Below are positions 1-11,739 of a stretch of 64,000 nucleotides of DNA, piece by piece. The stretch lies in contig CM058237.1 in NCBI GenBank assembly GCA_030180135.1, forward strand, positions 43,545,126 through 43,609,125, given 5' to 3'. How positions within the stretch are numbered: the first letter of the stretch is position 1; each line of letters starts with the position of its first letter. The translations under genes and the position numbers were made by a program. The DNA is from Orychophragmus violaceus (taxonomy: Eukaryota > Streptophyta > Magnoliopsida > Brassicales > Brassicaceae). Below the pieces are notes generated by a model. It saw only the letters and a list, made by a program, of their open reading frames with translations, had not been told where the DNA came from and did not search any database.

Positions 1-1829
1 GTTTCAAGAACCTGAGATTTCTGTTTCAAAGGGAAAAGCCACATATACCTTTTGAAATTATCAACTATAATGAGGTAATATTGGAAACCATTGAATGAGT
101 AAACAGGGGACGTCCAAAGATCTGAAAACAATATTTGAAGTGGACCAGTAGAGGAAATAGATGATTCATGAAATGGTAGCTTATGGCTTTTATTTCGTAA
201 ACAGACGTCACATTCATTGTTTGTAAGAGAACTGGAAAAAGGAACTTGCGACAACATAGATTTTAAAATGGGAATAGCTGGGTGACCAAAACGAGCATGC
301 CACTCAATAAAAAAAAATTGAAGCAGAGAAAGCTGAAATAGATGAAAAGATAGCTGGCCACTCGTATAGTCCATGCTTAGCCGGTCCGGTTAGCAAAGGA
401 ACCCCCGTGTGCAGCGCCTTCACCTGAAATTTTTTCGGAAACAATTCAACAGAGACATTGTTATCAATACAAAACTTATTCGCAGAGATAAAGTTTTTAC
501 GCATAGAAGGGATACACATAACATCATACAGTTTATGAGAAGTAATGGGTAAAGAGAGTGAACCCGTGTGGGTGATTGGAAGAGGAGAGCCGTTTCCAAT
601 CATGACATTGTCACTCCCATGGTAAGGATTATGCAGTGAGAGGTTGTGGAGATCTGCGGTGCATGATGCGATGCGCCGCTGTCGATGAGCCAAGTGTCTG
701 CATCTCCTTGATTCATCGTGGTGTGATGAGCCGTTGGTCTCAGGTTTTGGAAGCCAGGTGGAGGAGACGGTTGATAGCAAGAGTAGTTGCCCTGTTGCTG
801 ACGCGATTATGTGAACCATCTAGCAGAGTGACCATGAGCATAACACATCTAACAATTCCCTAGGTAAGGTCGGCGTTCACTAGTGTTGTCACGCTTCTGA
901 TTGTTGGGACGTGAAGCAGCAGAGGATGCGTTGTAAGAATTCCGATTACCATTGTTTTGGTGATTGTCACGGGGCATTACTTGGGCAGCATTGGCTGTTT
1001 CCGGGAGAGATAATGATGAGCTTTGGAGATGTAGGAGGTCAACTTCTATGTTGAGAAGCTTTTCATGAAGTTATTCAAAGGTCATGGGTGTCTCACGACC
1101 ATTAGCAGCATCAACAATGGCTTTTTACTCTTCAGGAAGACCATCAAGGACATAGTCGATGAGATCTTCTTGGTCAAGTGGTTTCCCAAGGAGAGATAAC
1201 TGATCGGCATTGGCTCGAATGGTTCTCATATATTCATCAATGCTTTTGGTACCTTTCTGCGAGTGTTTCAGCTGGTTTTTGAGTTGCTTGAGATGTCCTC
1301 GGGATGGAAGACCATACGTCCTCTCCAAGGTGCGCCAAACATCGAGAGCAGAGGTTGCACATGAGACAAGCGACTGCGTGGTGTTGGTAATTTCTCCAAG
1401 GAGAGCTTAGTGGATCAGACGATCATGGCGGTGCCACCTGGTATAAGCAGGATTGGGTTTGGTGAGGCCTCCTTCAGTGATCACAGTGGGAGGAACAATT
1501 GTGGTTTTAGAGATGAAGGCTTGAAGACTGTGACCTTCAAAGAGAAAGCGGATCAGCCTTTGTAATTGGTGGCGACGAGTTTGGTTACGTTCGCCATGTT
1601 GAGAGAGAGGATGGGGCTTTTTGGATATGTTGGATCAAACACAACGGTGGTTTCAACAATGGGACGATTGTTGGAGTGGGAGTTTCCTGAGAGAGGAGTT
1701 TAATGTGTAGCCATGGTTAGGGTTTATGAAGCACAAGGCTTGGAGAGGAAGCAAAAATATTGAACGAAGAAGAAAGGCGGCTGCATCCTTAGATTTTTAG
1801 AGTTTATGATCTTTATGGCTCTGATACCA
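1..1829 (-). mobile_element. Decayed Ty1/copia retrotransposon, 5' half
   Basis: Read on the minus strand, this is the front of a copia gag-pol. A gag (UBN2-type) piece lies at 1125-1328 and contains SIDEYMRTIRANADQLSLLG. A broken zinc-knuckle region follows near 830-900, with a stop inside the first Cys pair. A protease/GAG-pre stretch lies at 304-819 (NLSLHNPYHGSDNVMIGNG), and the start of the integrase at about 1-150 (GPLQILFSDVWG). The complement of the usual copia primer site, TGGTATCAGAGC (initiator tRNA-Met), is at 1818-1829 and fixes the 5' end of the internal region. Frames are broken by stops and shifts, so this copy is dead. The 3' part of pol lies outside the window. Confidence 0.85.
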
Positions 1830-2344
1830 TATAAGATTATTGAAACTGGATATATATTATCCACGAATAACCGATATTGTGGACAATTAGTCCAGACTGT
1901 CCACTCGAAACTTCTGTATTAAGCCCGGATTTTTTTTTTTGAATTCTTTTACATCGATTGATTATATCTCTTTATCGGCGGTCTATATGGCCGGAAACCT
2001 TACCTCCGGCATCCTATCAACCGTCCAAAAATTGAGGGTGAAAGAAATGTAAAGTAAGAAAGACAATGAAGGGGAAAAGAAAAGAATAAAAAAAAAAGAA
2101 TGGGTAGTTTTCATAGCGTGTGACATCTATCCACCGAGAGAGTTGCTTGATCTTTTTCCCTCTTTTCCCCTATCTGTAAAGGGTAAAATGGTTTTTTTAA
2201 TGGCGGAACCTACAAAAAAAAAAACAAAATTACACAAACTTTTCAAAAGATATAAAAGTGCAAGGAAAAGATAAAAAGATACAAAGAGTGAAAAAAGTTA
2301 GGGAATATGAATAATGATCGTATGCTTGAATGGAATTATAATAA
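1830..2344. other. Probable former LTR and AT-rich spacer
   Basis: The bases just outside the primer site (from 1830) should be the 5' LTR of the minus-strand copia remnant. I could not find its outer end or a target duplication. The rest, up to 2344, is AT-rich with A and T runs, and I see no gene in it. Confidence 0.4.
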
Positions 2345-3395
2345 TATTTAAAAGGAGCTGTTTGAGGCCGGAGAGATAGCCAACTCAGCAGAAAACTTGG
2401 TTCTAAATAGATGCCACGTGTCATGTCTTTCCATCTTCCTTCCTCGATGTACAATTAAAAAATCTCTTCCACTTACAGAGCTCGGGAGTAAGTGATGATT
2501 CAATCCATAAATCTCCATTAGCACAAATAAAAATCACTCCACATATTTCCATAAATCGCATGTGCCCGTTCCTTGGCGACTTCCTTATCCCGATCATCGT
2601 TCCGATCCTCTTCAATTTTGTCTTTCTATTTGCCCATTTTTGAAATTCCAATCTCGAATCATTGGAAATGTAAGCGGTGTAAATCGACGAGACCATCCGT
2701 CGCCACCGTACCCAAGTCGTAATCCGCCTCCGTTGCACTATTATCAGTACCAAGGCTATGATCCGCCGATTTTGTCGCCATACCACAATCAAAGTCCTAG
2801 GGATCCTTATGTGGCGGTGGCTTCTCCGGTCCTTACGTTGATCATCAGAAAGTGGTAGCTATAAGGAATGACATCAATTTGAACAAGAAGACCTTGGGAT
2901 TTGAGCTGAGGAAAAACATGGAAACTTTATGCTCTCCTCTTTTGACACCAATATATGTGGAAGGTAAAAATTTGAGATCTTTTTTACATGATCATATGTA
3001 AATCTGTAGATTATATAGTGGAATTGTCGCCGAAGACCAGACGCATTGTGTTACTTCAATGGAGTTACATCAATGGTGATTATTAGGTGTTTGTTGTTGT
3101 TTTTTTATCAACAATATCATTATGATGTTCTTTGTTAAGAAAGACCTAGAGTGTACCTGATTGCATCAAAAGAGGATCTGTTTCAGTCCACGACCTTTAG
3201 TTTTCCAAAAGGTCTGGGACATAAATTCAAGCAGCCTTGTGGAATAGGGATAGACTTCTCAGCTTTATCAGAGACAGAGTTGGTTCGGGCAAGCGTCCAG
3301 CAGCTGTCAGAACTAGAGGAGGTTAGATCTCAAATTTATTCAAGATCTCTTCTCCTGGTCACCCTCCTTATTATGCATTAACATATACATGATGA
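2345..3395 (+). pseudogene. LOG2/LUL-type RING E3 ligase fragment, copy 1
   Basis: LOG2/LUL proteins are plant MGRN1-like E3 ubiquitin ligases with a proline/tyrosine-rich N-terminus, a DAR2 domain and a C-terminal RING. Here the Pro/Tyr-rich start is seen at 2690-2800 (PPPLHYYQYQGYDPP). It is followed by the conserved IRNDINLNKKTLGFEL stretch at 2862-2910, a phase-preserving intron, and a DAR2-type segment at 3140-3300 (ASKEDLFQSTTF, then GLGHKFKQPCGIGIDFSALS). The frame is broken several times and there is no RING. Introns are kept, so copying was at DNA level. About 100 bp of sequence upstream of the coding part is also shared with the copy at 15527, so promoter sequence was duplicated too. 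Family recognition is from memory of the Arabidopsis proteins. Confidence 0.75.
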
Positions 3396-3451
3396 ATCTT
3401 TATGATTTATGTGTATTTTTTTTCTCTTTCTTCTTGTTGTATCGATAATAG

Positions 3452-3562
3452 GTAATTGAATATTATACGCGACCTGTGAGGAATACTATTGCTGAAGAAC
3501 AGAGAGCCTTAATTCCAAACATGTGGACTCAGCGGATTCAGAGATCTAAGCGTAATGTGGAG
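3452..3562 (+). pseudogene. Unidentified captured exon
   Basis: This is an open, spliced-looking block flanked by AG and GT, reading VIEYYTRPVRNTIAEEQ then NMWTQRIQRSKRNVE. The second half recurs at about 16720-16772 in the other copy (NMWTHRIQGSKPNVE). I do not recognise the parent gene. It sits exactly where the LOG2 RING should begin, so it marks a fusion point in the chimera. Confidence 0.5.
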
Positions 3563-4423
3563 GTAAATTATTTATTATATTTACATGTTAGTTGAGCCAC
3601 CGAGATGAATGACAAGTCATATGGTATTCGAAGCATGAAATATTGATCTATGGTGACTTTAGTAGATGAATCTTTCTAATAAACATATAGAGATTTTCCT
3701 GATAAACAAATACACCTGGTGGTCCGTCCAAAATTGAGGTGGAGGAAGGTGAATTATCACTTCTATGTGATTCTGAAGACAATTTTGGTGTTTATGAAGA
3801 TCATGGTTTCAAATCTACTGCCAGACCAAAACATTATGTTGCATCTAAAGAGCAAATGATCATGATGCTGACGATGAAAATGGTGATGATGTTTCACAAG
3901 GTGGTGAGGCTGCCTCGGGAGCTGAATCTATTGGTGACGAATGTTCGTAGGATGATGAATGGTATCAATGAAGAGGGTGAGCATGATGAGATTGATGGTA
4001 GAGCTGAGAGTGAAGGAGAGGCAGAGGGAATGTGGTCACATCTTATAGAAGAAAACAATAGGTTGCTTCCATTGTCGGAAAATGTTCTATTACCTGTTAA
4101 GCCTCTTCGAAAGCATGTAGCTGCACTGGCTTCGCTTGATGAGAGTAAAAAAGATTCGATGGTATTCTATGAGAATGATAACTTTTACGTTCTATTCAGG
4201 CTTCATCGAGTGAGTTCAATCATTTCTTACGATTTCCGTTCTCAGATTAAAGTCTGAAAACGTAGTTTTTGCCTTGAAAAGATTTTCGTATTTTTTTGGT
4301 ATTTGGGTTTTCAGATTCTGTACAAGAGAATTTCGTCAACAAAAACATATTACACAAATGGTGAAAGGAATCAGAGAAACACAAAAGATACTGGCTCATC
4401 AGATCTTTATGCAAGGTACATTC

Positions 4424-4620
4424 TATCAAGACTCAGTGAAGACTCGACGAAGAAGACGATAAATTGAGCTCAGAGGATGAGAGAGAAATTTTGTTATAAG
4501 ATTTCTTATCTCATTAATTGTGTCACTGTACAAACTGTATCTCAATATATACTAATAGTTAACAAGCTAAAGGAGACTCATTAACTATTTCGTATTTACA
4601 TAAAACATATATGTGTGATA
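4424..4620 (-). repeat. 3' LTR of the intact copia element
   Basis: 197 bp, bounded by CATTC on the left and by the complement of the polypurine tract on the right. Near-identical to 9479-9675. Confidence 0.95.
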
Positions 4621-4634
4621 CACCCCCGCAAGCC
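4621..4634 (-). other. Polypurine tract
   Basis: On the minus strand the 14 bases next to the 3' LTR read GGCTTGCGGGGGTG, the position and composition expected of the plus-strand primer. The gag-pol stop codon is immediately upstream (4636-4638). Confidence 0.75.
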
Positions 4635-4635
4635 T

Positions 4636-7600
4636 TCAATCCGGAGCTTCAGGAGGATTGAACAGGCTTGACAAAGACATACGGCGAGTGATAGAAGTGA
4701 ATGGTCCCGGATGTAACGGCTTAGTCAGTACATCGGCGAGCTGATTCTCGCTTGTCACATGAAATGTCTTCAAGTTGCCAGCCTTGAGTTGATTCCGAAC
4801 AATGTGACAATCAATTTCAACGTGTTTCGTGCGCTCGTGGAAGACAGGGTTAGTAGCAATGTATATGGCCGATTTGTTGTCGCAGAAGAGCTTGGCAGTA
4901 GCTGTAACTGTGATGTGAAAGTCTCTGAGGAGTTGTTGTAGCCATAAGATTTCACGAGTCACATCAGCCATACTACGGTACTCTGCCTCAGTGCTGCTCC
5001 TGCTTACCACTTTCTGCTTCTGAGACCGCCAACATACCAGAGAACGGCCAACATAAATGCAATATCCAGTTGTTGAGTTGCGAGTGTCAGAGCATGAGGC
5101 CCAGTCAGCATCTGCAAAGGCATTGATGCAAAGCTCATAGGTAGCAGAGTAAAACAGCCCTTGTCCAGGATTGTTCTTCAAGTACTTCAAAATCCTGTGA
5201 GCTGCCTGTAAATGGAGATCAGTTGGTGCTTGGAGAAACTGGCTGAGCTTGTGTACCGCATAGGTAATGTATGGACGAGTTATTGTGAGGTATAACAATC
5301 GTCCTACCAAGGCTCGGTATGGTTTCGGAGAAGGCAAGAGTGTACCAGATTCAAGTGTGAGCTGAATATACGGATCCATAGGTACACTGCTAGGCTTACA
5401 AGCTAACAAGCATGTTTCTTCAAGCATATCCAAGGCATACTTGCGTTGGCAGACAGATATACCAGCAGCAGATCTCGCTATCTCCAGGCCAAGTAAGAAG
5501 CGCATAGGACCCAAATCTTTAATCTTGAAAGCTGCAGAAAGAGTAGATTTAAGAGAAGTTAGCTCATGAGAGTTATTGCTGGCAATAGCAATGTCGTCTA
5601 CGTACACCAAGACCGCAACAAAGACATCTGAAGTAGCCTTAATAAACAGACTAGTATCAGATTCAGATTGAGTATAACCAGCTTTCATCAACACAGTACT
5701 GAAAGTCTGATTCCATTGGCGGAAGGCCTGCTTCAGTCCATAGAGGCTCTTGTGCAGACGACATACTGCATTAGATGGTAGTTTTGTAGCAGGATCAGGA
5801 GTGTAGCCTTGTGGAAGGCTCATATAAATCTCCTCCTCTAACTCACTGTGCAAGAAAGCGTTGGATACATCCATCTGAGAGAGCTCCCATCCCTTGATAG
5901 CAGCCAAGCTTAACATGAGCTTCACACTTGTGAGTTTAATAACATGAGAAAATGTTTCATTATAGTCAACTCCCTCTTGTTGTGTGAACCCTTTAGCAAC
6001 TAAACGAGCTTTGTAACGTTCTATCGTACCATCAGAGTGATACTTGATAGTATATACCCATTTGCATCCCACAACATTCTTCCCTGGAGGTAAAGAAGTA
6101 ACAGACCAGGTTTTGTTAAGCTCCATAGCCTTAAGTTCCTCGTTCATAGCGTCTGTCCACTTAGCTGATGTCATGGCCTGGTGAAATGTTTTGGGTTCTG
6201 TGTCTAGAGAATAGGACAAGAGGAAGCCATAATATGGGGTGGAGAGACGTTGGTAAGATAAAACTGAGGCGATAGGATAAGGTGTGGTATGGTTAGAAGG
6301 AAGGGTAGAGTGTGACTGTAAGAGGGCATAGTGATAGTTGGACAAGTAACTAGGAGCATTAGTCTTACGTTTTGGTCTGTCATTAAGGCGAGAAAGATCC
6401 TGAGCATGTGTAATAACAGTATGCCTATCAACCTGAACAGGACTAGATGCAGAACCTAAAAGATTAGACTGTGAAGTATCTAGAACATCAGTTATTTGGT
6501 CCAATGATGATGCAGCATTGTTATCACAGGCCAAAGGTGCAGATGGATCATGAATGTATGGTGCAGGTAAAGGTAAAGCCATGTTGGAAAACAGATCAGG
6601 GAAAACAGTGTCTTTTTGGTGGAAAGGAAAAATATTTTCATGGAAAATAACATTGCGTGAAATGGAGATGGATCTGTTATCCAAGTCTAACACCTTATAG
6701 CCTTTGTAACCTGTAGGGTAGCCTAAGAAAACACAAGATCTAGCTCTAGGGGATAGTTTTGTTCTATCTTTCTGATATGTACTAACATAACAGAGGCACC
6801 CAAAGTTCCTTATAGCTGAATAATCAGGTGATTGATGCAACAATATTTCATAAGGACTCTTATTTCCTAGCAATGGTGAAGGGGTACGGTTAATGATAAA
6901 CACAGAAGTCATGACACAATCACTCCAGTACACAAGAGGGACATTGGATTGAAACAAGAGAGCTCTAGCAACATTTAGGATATGTTGATGTTTCCTTTCA
7001 ACTACGGAATTCTGTTGAGGTGTATATGCACAGGAGAAGTAATGAAGCATGCCTAAGTCATTAACAAGATCAGTAAACAGTAATTCAGGAGCATTGTCAC
7101 TTCTAAAAGCTTTTATCTGAACATTATATTGTGTTTTGACATGTTTAACAAAGTGCGGAAAGATGGTCCTAACCTCATGTTTAGCATACATCATATACAC
7201 CCAAGTAACACGACTGTGGTCATCCACAATGGTCAAGAAATATTTGTAGCCTTCTATTGATTCAGTTGAAAATGGTCCCCAAATGTCTACATGTACCAAA
7301 TCAAAAGCATTAGTGGACATATTATTATGAAAAGGGAAAGACAATCTTTTTTGTTTAGCCAGTGGACAAATGGAACAATGTGAATGAGATAAAGCAGATG
7401 ACTTAGAAAGGGACAGAGCATCAGATAAGACTTGTAACTTGGCAGGTGAAGGATGTCCGAGGCGTTGATGCCAAAGAGTCCCATCAACTGTCAAGGATCC
7501 ACAGAATGCAGGAGAGATCACAGGCTTGGTAAGAGAATGCAGATTTAAAATGTAGAGATTATGGAAAAGGTCACCCTTCCCAATCATCAAGTCCTGAGAA

Positions 7601-9246
7601 AGGCCCTGAAGAAAACAATATGTGGGAAAGAAATGAGCTGAGCATTGATTCTGATGCAGTAAAGAACTGATACTAATCAAGTTAAAATGGAAGGATGGGA
7701 CAAACAAAACATCATGCAAGATCAAAGAATCTGACAAATGAACAGTTCCAGTATGAGCAATAGGTAATCTAGTTCCATTAGGTAGTGAGACAGTTATATC
7801 AGATGCTGAGAACATTTCTTGAAATAATGAACGATCAGAACATACGTGACTTGTGGCTCCACTATCAAGTATCCAACTATCACTAGGAAGAGAGGAATAT
7901 AAAGTGGAAAGGCATTGGTGGTTAAAAGTGAAGGTGTGATGTTCATACCGAATATTGGTTGAAAGAGTAGGGAGATTACCCGAGGAAGATTGAGGATCCA
8001 TGACACCAGTTTCCGTAACAGAGGTTGTAGCACAAGGAGCAGAAGACTGGGAAACTTGAACTTGTGCACTGAGCTGTTGTACAAGAGAATGAAGCTGTGC
8101 AGGATTGAATTGAGAGATATCAAGAGTATTTGTGGAGTGGGAAGCCACTGCAGCAGGAGATGGTATTGATCCATCATGAGAATAACCGGTAATGACATTA
8201 GCTACTGCTTTCTGTTGAGTCATGTTCTGTGGCATAGATGGTCTTGGAGAGAAATTATATTGACCACGAGGATTGAAGGGAGGTCTACTGTTGTAGTTGG
8301 GAACACCAGCTTGAGGAGTAAACTTAAAACCAGGAGGATATCCATGGAGTTTAAAACACTTATGGATAGTATGTCCCAACTGACCACAATGTGTACACAA
8401 CGGACGATTCCCTCTTGGCCTGAACGTGTTATAAGCAACAGCATATTCAGTATTGTCTGTATACTCCATAGGATTCGCATTATATGGACCTGTGGCTTGG
8501 AAAGCCACATTCTCTGATTTCACGACTGGTTTTACAGCTCTTTGACGTTCATCTTGTGCTATCATATTAAAAGCCTCTTCAATGGTTGGAATGGGCTTCA
8601 ACATCAGGATATGACGACGAGATTGTTCATAGATTTCATTAAGACCCATCAGGAACTTCGTAACACGGCCACGTTGTTGCATCTGCTCCCACAAAACAGC
8701 TGCATTGCATTCACAACGCCCACATGTACAAACAGGAAGCTCTATGTAATTCTTATACTCTTCCCACAATGTTATCAACTCAGTATAGTAGGTACTAACA
8801 TCAGATGATCCTTGCTGAATAGTACTGAGTCGCTGCTCAATCTCGTAAACACGAGGAGCATCATCTTGTTTAAAGCGAGTCATGAGATTATTCCAAATAG
8901 ATTCAGCAGTCGATATGAACAACACGCTTCCACCAATTTTTTTAGAAACCGAATTCATAAGCCAAGTTGCGACCATATCGTTACATCTAGACCAAGATCC
9001 TGATTCCGGACTATTAGGAGGGGGTTTTCGAATAGTACCATCGATGAAGCCGAGTTTGTTGCGGACGTTGAGTGCCATTCGAACAGAACGCCGCCATGAG
9101 TGAAAATCAGCTCCAGGAGTTAAACGATTGGTAACCAATTGCAGTCCGGCATGATCAGTATTGTGTAAGTAGTACGGATTATCGTAATGATCCGTAATCG
9201 GAGAAGTCGAAGACGAATTCGGACGTATATGCGCCTGGGATCCCAT
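4636..9246 (-). CDS. Copia gag-pol polyprotein, 1536 aa, uninterrupted
   Basis: A single reading frame encodes all retrotransposon functions. Gag covers residues 1-240, followed by a CCHC zinc knuckle near 284 (CTHCGQLGHTIHKC). The aspartic protease has LDSGATSHVC near 460. The integrase has an HHCC zinc domain near 590-640 (WHQRLGHPS, then CSICPLAKQKR) and a DDE core with VHVDIWGPF, FRSDNAPELL and NSVVERKHQHI. The reverse transcriptase has YVDDIAIAS near 1215, and RNase H has FADADWASC near 1400 and KHVEIDCHIVR near 1480. Gag and pol are fused in one frame, as is usual in plant copia elements. The ATG at 9244-9246 follows a leader of about 220 bp after the primer site. A few positions differ from the commonest plant consensus (for example NSVVERKHQ), so activity is not certain. 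Confidence 0.93.
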   Translation of the reverse strand: MGSQAHIRPNSSSTSPITDHYDNPYYLHNTDHAGLQLVTNRLTPGADFHSWRRSVRMALNVRNKLGFIDGTIRKPPPNSPESGSWSRCNDMVATWLMNSVSKKIGGSVLFISTAESIWNNLMTRFKQDDAPRVYEIEQRLSTIQQGSSDVSTYYTELITLWEEYKNYIELPVCTCGRCECNAAVLWEQMQQRGRVTKFLMGLNEIYEQSRRHILMLKPIPTIEEAFNMIAQDERQRAVKPVVKSENVAFQATGPYNANPMEYTDNTEYAVAYNTFRPRGNRPLCTHCGQLGHTIHKCFKLHGYPPGFKFTPQAGVPNYNSRPPFNPRGQYNFSPRPSMPQNMTQQKAVANVITGYSHDGSIPSPAAVASHSTNTLDISQFNPAQLHSLVQQLSAQVQVSQSSAPCATTSVTETGVMDPQSSSGNLPTLSTNIRYEHHTFTFNHQCLSTLYSSLPSDSWILDSGATSHVCSDRSLFQEMFSASDITVSLPNGTRLPIAHTGTVHLSDSLILHDVLFVPSFHFNLISISSLLHQNQCSAHFFPTYCFLQGLSQDLMIGKGDLFHNLYILNLHSLTKPVISPAFCGSLTVDGTLWHQRLGHPSPAKLQVLSDALSLSKSSALSHSHCSICPLAKQKRLSFPFHNNMSTNAFDLVHVDIWGPFSTESIEGYKYFLTIVDDHSRVTWVYMMYAKHEVRTIFPHFVKHVKTQYNVQIKAFRSDNAPELLFTDLVNDLGMLHYFSCAYTPQQNSVVERKHQHILNVARALLFQSNVPLVYWSDCVMTSVFIINRTPSPLLGNKSPYEILLHQSPDYSAIRNFGCLCYVSTYQKDRTKLSPRARSCVFLGYPTGYKGYKVLDLDNRSISISRNVIFHENIFPFHQKDTVFPDLFSNMALPLPAPYIHDPSAPLACDNNAASSLDQITDVLDTSQSNLLGSASSPVQVDRHTVITHAQDLSRLNDRPKRKTNAPSYLSNYHYALLQSHSTLPSNHTTPYPIASVLSYQRLSTPYYGFLLSYSLDTEPKTFHQAMTSAKWTDAMNEELKAMELNKTWSVTSLPPGKNVVGCKWVYTIKYHSDGTIERYKARLVAKGFTQQEGVDYNETFSHVIKLTSVKLMLSLAAIKGWELSQMDVSNAFLHSELEEEIYMSLPQGYTPDPATKLPSNAVCRLHKSLYGLKQAFRQWNQTFSTVLMKAGYTQSESDTSLFIKATSDVFVAVLVYVDDIAIASNNSHELTSLKSTLSAAFKIKDLGPMRFLLGLEIARSAAGISVCQRKYALDMLEETCLLACKPSSVPMDPYIQLTLESGTLLPSPKPYRALVGRLLYLTITRPYITYAVHKLSQFLQAPTDLHLQAAHRILKYLKNNPGQGLFYSATYELCINAFADADWASCSDTRNSTTGYCIYVGRSLVCWRSQKQKVVSRSSTEAEYRSMADVTREILWLQQLLRDFHITVTATAKLFCDNKSAIYIATNPVFHERTKHVEIDCHIVRNQLKAGNLKTFHVTSENQLADVLTKPLHPGPFTSITRRMSLSSLFNPPEAPD

Positions 9247-9466
9247 CGCGATTGCAGATTTGACTTAGAACAAACAAGAATTTGAAGAATCAAAGATGAA
9301 AGACGAAAGATGGTGTCGATTTTGAGATTCGAACACAGCGAGGTCAAGAAACTAGGAATTTGAAGAAAGAATGAATGAGATGAACAATGAATCGGTAAAC
9401 ATGAAGGAAAATCAGAAGAACGAAGTGAATCCAGAGCTCATCGCGAGAAGCACTCATGATCGTAGT

Positions 9467-9478
9467 GCTCTGATACCA
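9467..9478 (-). other. Primer binding site (initiator tRNA-Met type)
   Basis: On the minus strand this reads TGGTATCAGAGC, the standard copia primer site for reverse transcription. It touches the 5' LTR with no spacer. Confidence 0.9.
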
Positions 9479-9675
9479 TATCAAGACTCAGTGAAGACTC
9501 GACGAAGAAGACGATAGACTGAGCTCAGAGGATGAGAGAGAAAGTTTGTTATAAGATTTCTTATCTCATTAATTGTGTCACTGTACAAACTGTATCTCAA
9601 TATATACTAATAGTTAACAAGCTAAAGGAGACTCATTAACTATTTCGTATTTACATAAAACATATATGCGTGATA
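9479..9675 (-). repeat. 5' LTR of the intact copia element
   Basis: 197 bp, directly abutting the primer binding site at 9467-9478 and followed by the second CATTC. It should contain the promoter for the minus-strand transcript. Confidence 0.95.
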
Positions 9676-10215
9676 CATTCCTTGGCCTAATCGGTGTAGA
9701 TATAGAATATGTACATCATTTTATATATACCATGAAACTTCTTTATCCCGTTAAAAAAAAAAAAATTATATTCTAGCTTTGTGTATGTTGTGAGGTTTAT
9801 GAGTGCTATGTTTAGTCTGCTTAATGGCTCAATTGAAAATTCCTAAGTTTGAGGATGAACGTCGTGCTATTATTGGAAACCAATCATAGGTTTTGTTCGC
9901 CTTGGAGAAACTGATATACAAATTGGTTAAACAGGTAATTTTCTTGGTTTTAGATTGATCACTTATATTTTTCAGACATTATTCTTTTTCTCAAGATTTC
10001 TGATTTCATTTCATATATTGCAGCGTCAAGCTATTGTAGGCTTGTAGCAGACAATATGTGGACAATACGATTCTTCAGTTATATGAGTATGAGATATCTG
10101 GAAAGCCTAGGAGATTCATTGACTCGGTGTGTTATGAAAACGCCAGGAACCTCCTAGAAATTATGATTGTTCACTACGTCTTTTTCTATATTTGATTTCC
10201 AGTTGAAACAAATGG

Positions 10216-11700
10216 AGAAGACATTGGAGATTGTTTCATTCCAAAATCGAATACTCATAATTGTATGAATTCTCAATTAGTATATATCGTTGGAGCATTA
10301 ATCTTTTTTTGCCAACATGTTGGTGCATTAGTCGCTGTTCAAAATATTTATCTTACTTTTTATGAAGAATTAAACTAAGTACTCTTTCATCCGTTAGTGT
10401 ATAACGTTATTCAAGAATATTTAAAATGTAGGCTCAAACATTATTTCATGTTATGTCGTTTTTTGAAGATAATTTTCATTTTTATTGCAATTATAAGATG
10501 TTTCTCCTATCTCTGTTCTTTTACGCTAGAGGAGATTATATTTACAGAAACATACATGTCTATTATTTGATGTTTAGTGTTAAATTAAGATACGCCGAAT
10601 TTTTTTATTTGCAATATAAATGAAACTAGGTCAAAGCACGTGGACGTAGAAGAAGGTGACGAATGTGCTGGAAAAGTAAAAGAACAAAAATTATGCGAGC
10701 CATTACGAAAAAAAAGAAAGATAAAAAAAAGTGTGACCAATGAAATATATGTGTAGTAGTTATGGAAACGTAGGGTATCCACCAGAGAGAAGCCTGAAAT
10801 CTCAAATTTCCTTTAAAAATATACAAATTTAACTTTAACTCGCCAGATACATTTTATAAATACTCTATAACATTTTCAAAATTTTGCCTTAATATTTGGT
10901 AGAAATAAATCTTCCATTTAAACAACTTCACATAAAAATGAAATTGTAACATTTACCATGTTATATATTTTAAATGTTAAATGGTGACGACGGCTAGAAA
11001 AAATCTCAAGTCAATTAAAATTTTATTTTTACACAATTATTTGTAATAACGTCAACAAAAAAACAAGCATTTAAAAAATCAGAACCAAATAAAACTTTTT
11101 ATCCTTTCACATTCCACAGAAAAGAAATCCATACGACAAACCTACAATGTGAATTAGTACTCCTTACAGTTGATACATATCAATCAATAGTATTTACACA
11201 TCGATCCAATTTACAAGACTTTTCAAACGAAAACAAACACATGATGCATGAATCAAATTTACAATAGATATTGATGATGGTTGGGTTTTTACCAGCATTT
11301 TATATTATTAAGAGAAAGAGATAAGTTAGATGTAGGTTTGCTAGAATTAACAAATTCAGATAAAATATAAAATACACATGTATATAATATCATATGCATA
11401 TTATCTTATATTCTTTAGGTTATTTTGGCTAATAGACTATCTTCAAAAACTTGATAGTAGGTCCACCTTAAAAATCTCTTTATATGGTTCTAAAACAAGA
11501 CATTATTTTGAACAAAATATATTTCATGTCTTTAATTATTGGGAAATTTGGCTAATAAGGCTGAAAAAAAAAGAAACTATTGTCCTAATACACTTTTCCA
11601 ACATTAAAAATGTCCAAATAGTATTAAATTTTATGTAAATCCTATTTTAACCTCATGTTTAAAAAGAAAAGAAAAAGGTTTTGTAAAAAAATAATTTATT
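10216..11700. other. AT-rich region without recognisable genes
   Basis: I see only short chance frames, A/T runs and no domain motif. The 5' end may still hold SIN3-like intron sequence. Confidence 0.5.
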
Positions 11701-11739
11701 TAAAACAATAAAATAGAAAGAAAACTGCAGCATCTTTTT

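Larger units (their letters stand above)
4424..9675 (-). mobile_element. Full-length, apparently intact Ty1/copia retrotransposon
   Basis: The element is 5252 bp, with two 197-bp LTRs (4424-4620 and 9479-9675) and a 5-bp target duplication CATTC at 4419-4423 and 9676-9680. The internal region on the minus strand runs primer site, 5' leader, one uninterrupted gag-pol frame and polypurine tract. LTR ends are TATCA...TGATA. By eye the LTRs differ at 4 of 197 positions (about 2%). With an assumed 7e-9 substitutions per site per year that is roughly 1.5 million years, with large error on so short an LTR. All catalytic blocks remain open, so it could still be competent. Confidence 0.95.
3735..10215 (+). 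pseudogene. SIN3-like (SNL) corepressor fragment, split by a copia element
   Basis: SIN3-like proteins are scaffolds of histone deacetylase complexes. Four blocks match the C-terminal half of the plant SNL family. 3735-4215 has EEGELSLLCDSEDNFGVYED and, later, EGEHDEIDGRAESEGEAEGM and VLFRLH. 4313-4415 has ILYKRISSTKTYY and SSDLYAR. 9820-9930 has a MFSLLNGSIENSKFEDE-type stretch, then LEKLIYKLVKQ. 10021-10170 has LQLYEYE and DSVCYENARN. Stops and frameshifts are present. Introns are retained. The copia element at 4424-9675 lies in the intron after the YAR exon, about 8 bp past the GT donor at 4416. Removing the element and one CATTC restores a continuous intron. Confidence 0.75.
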
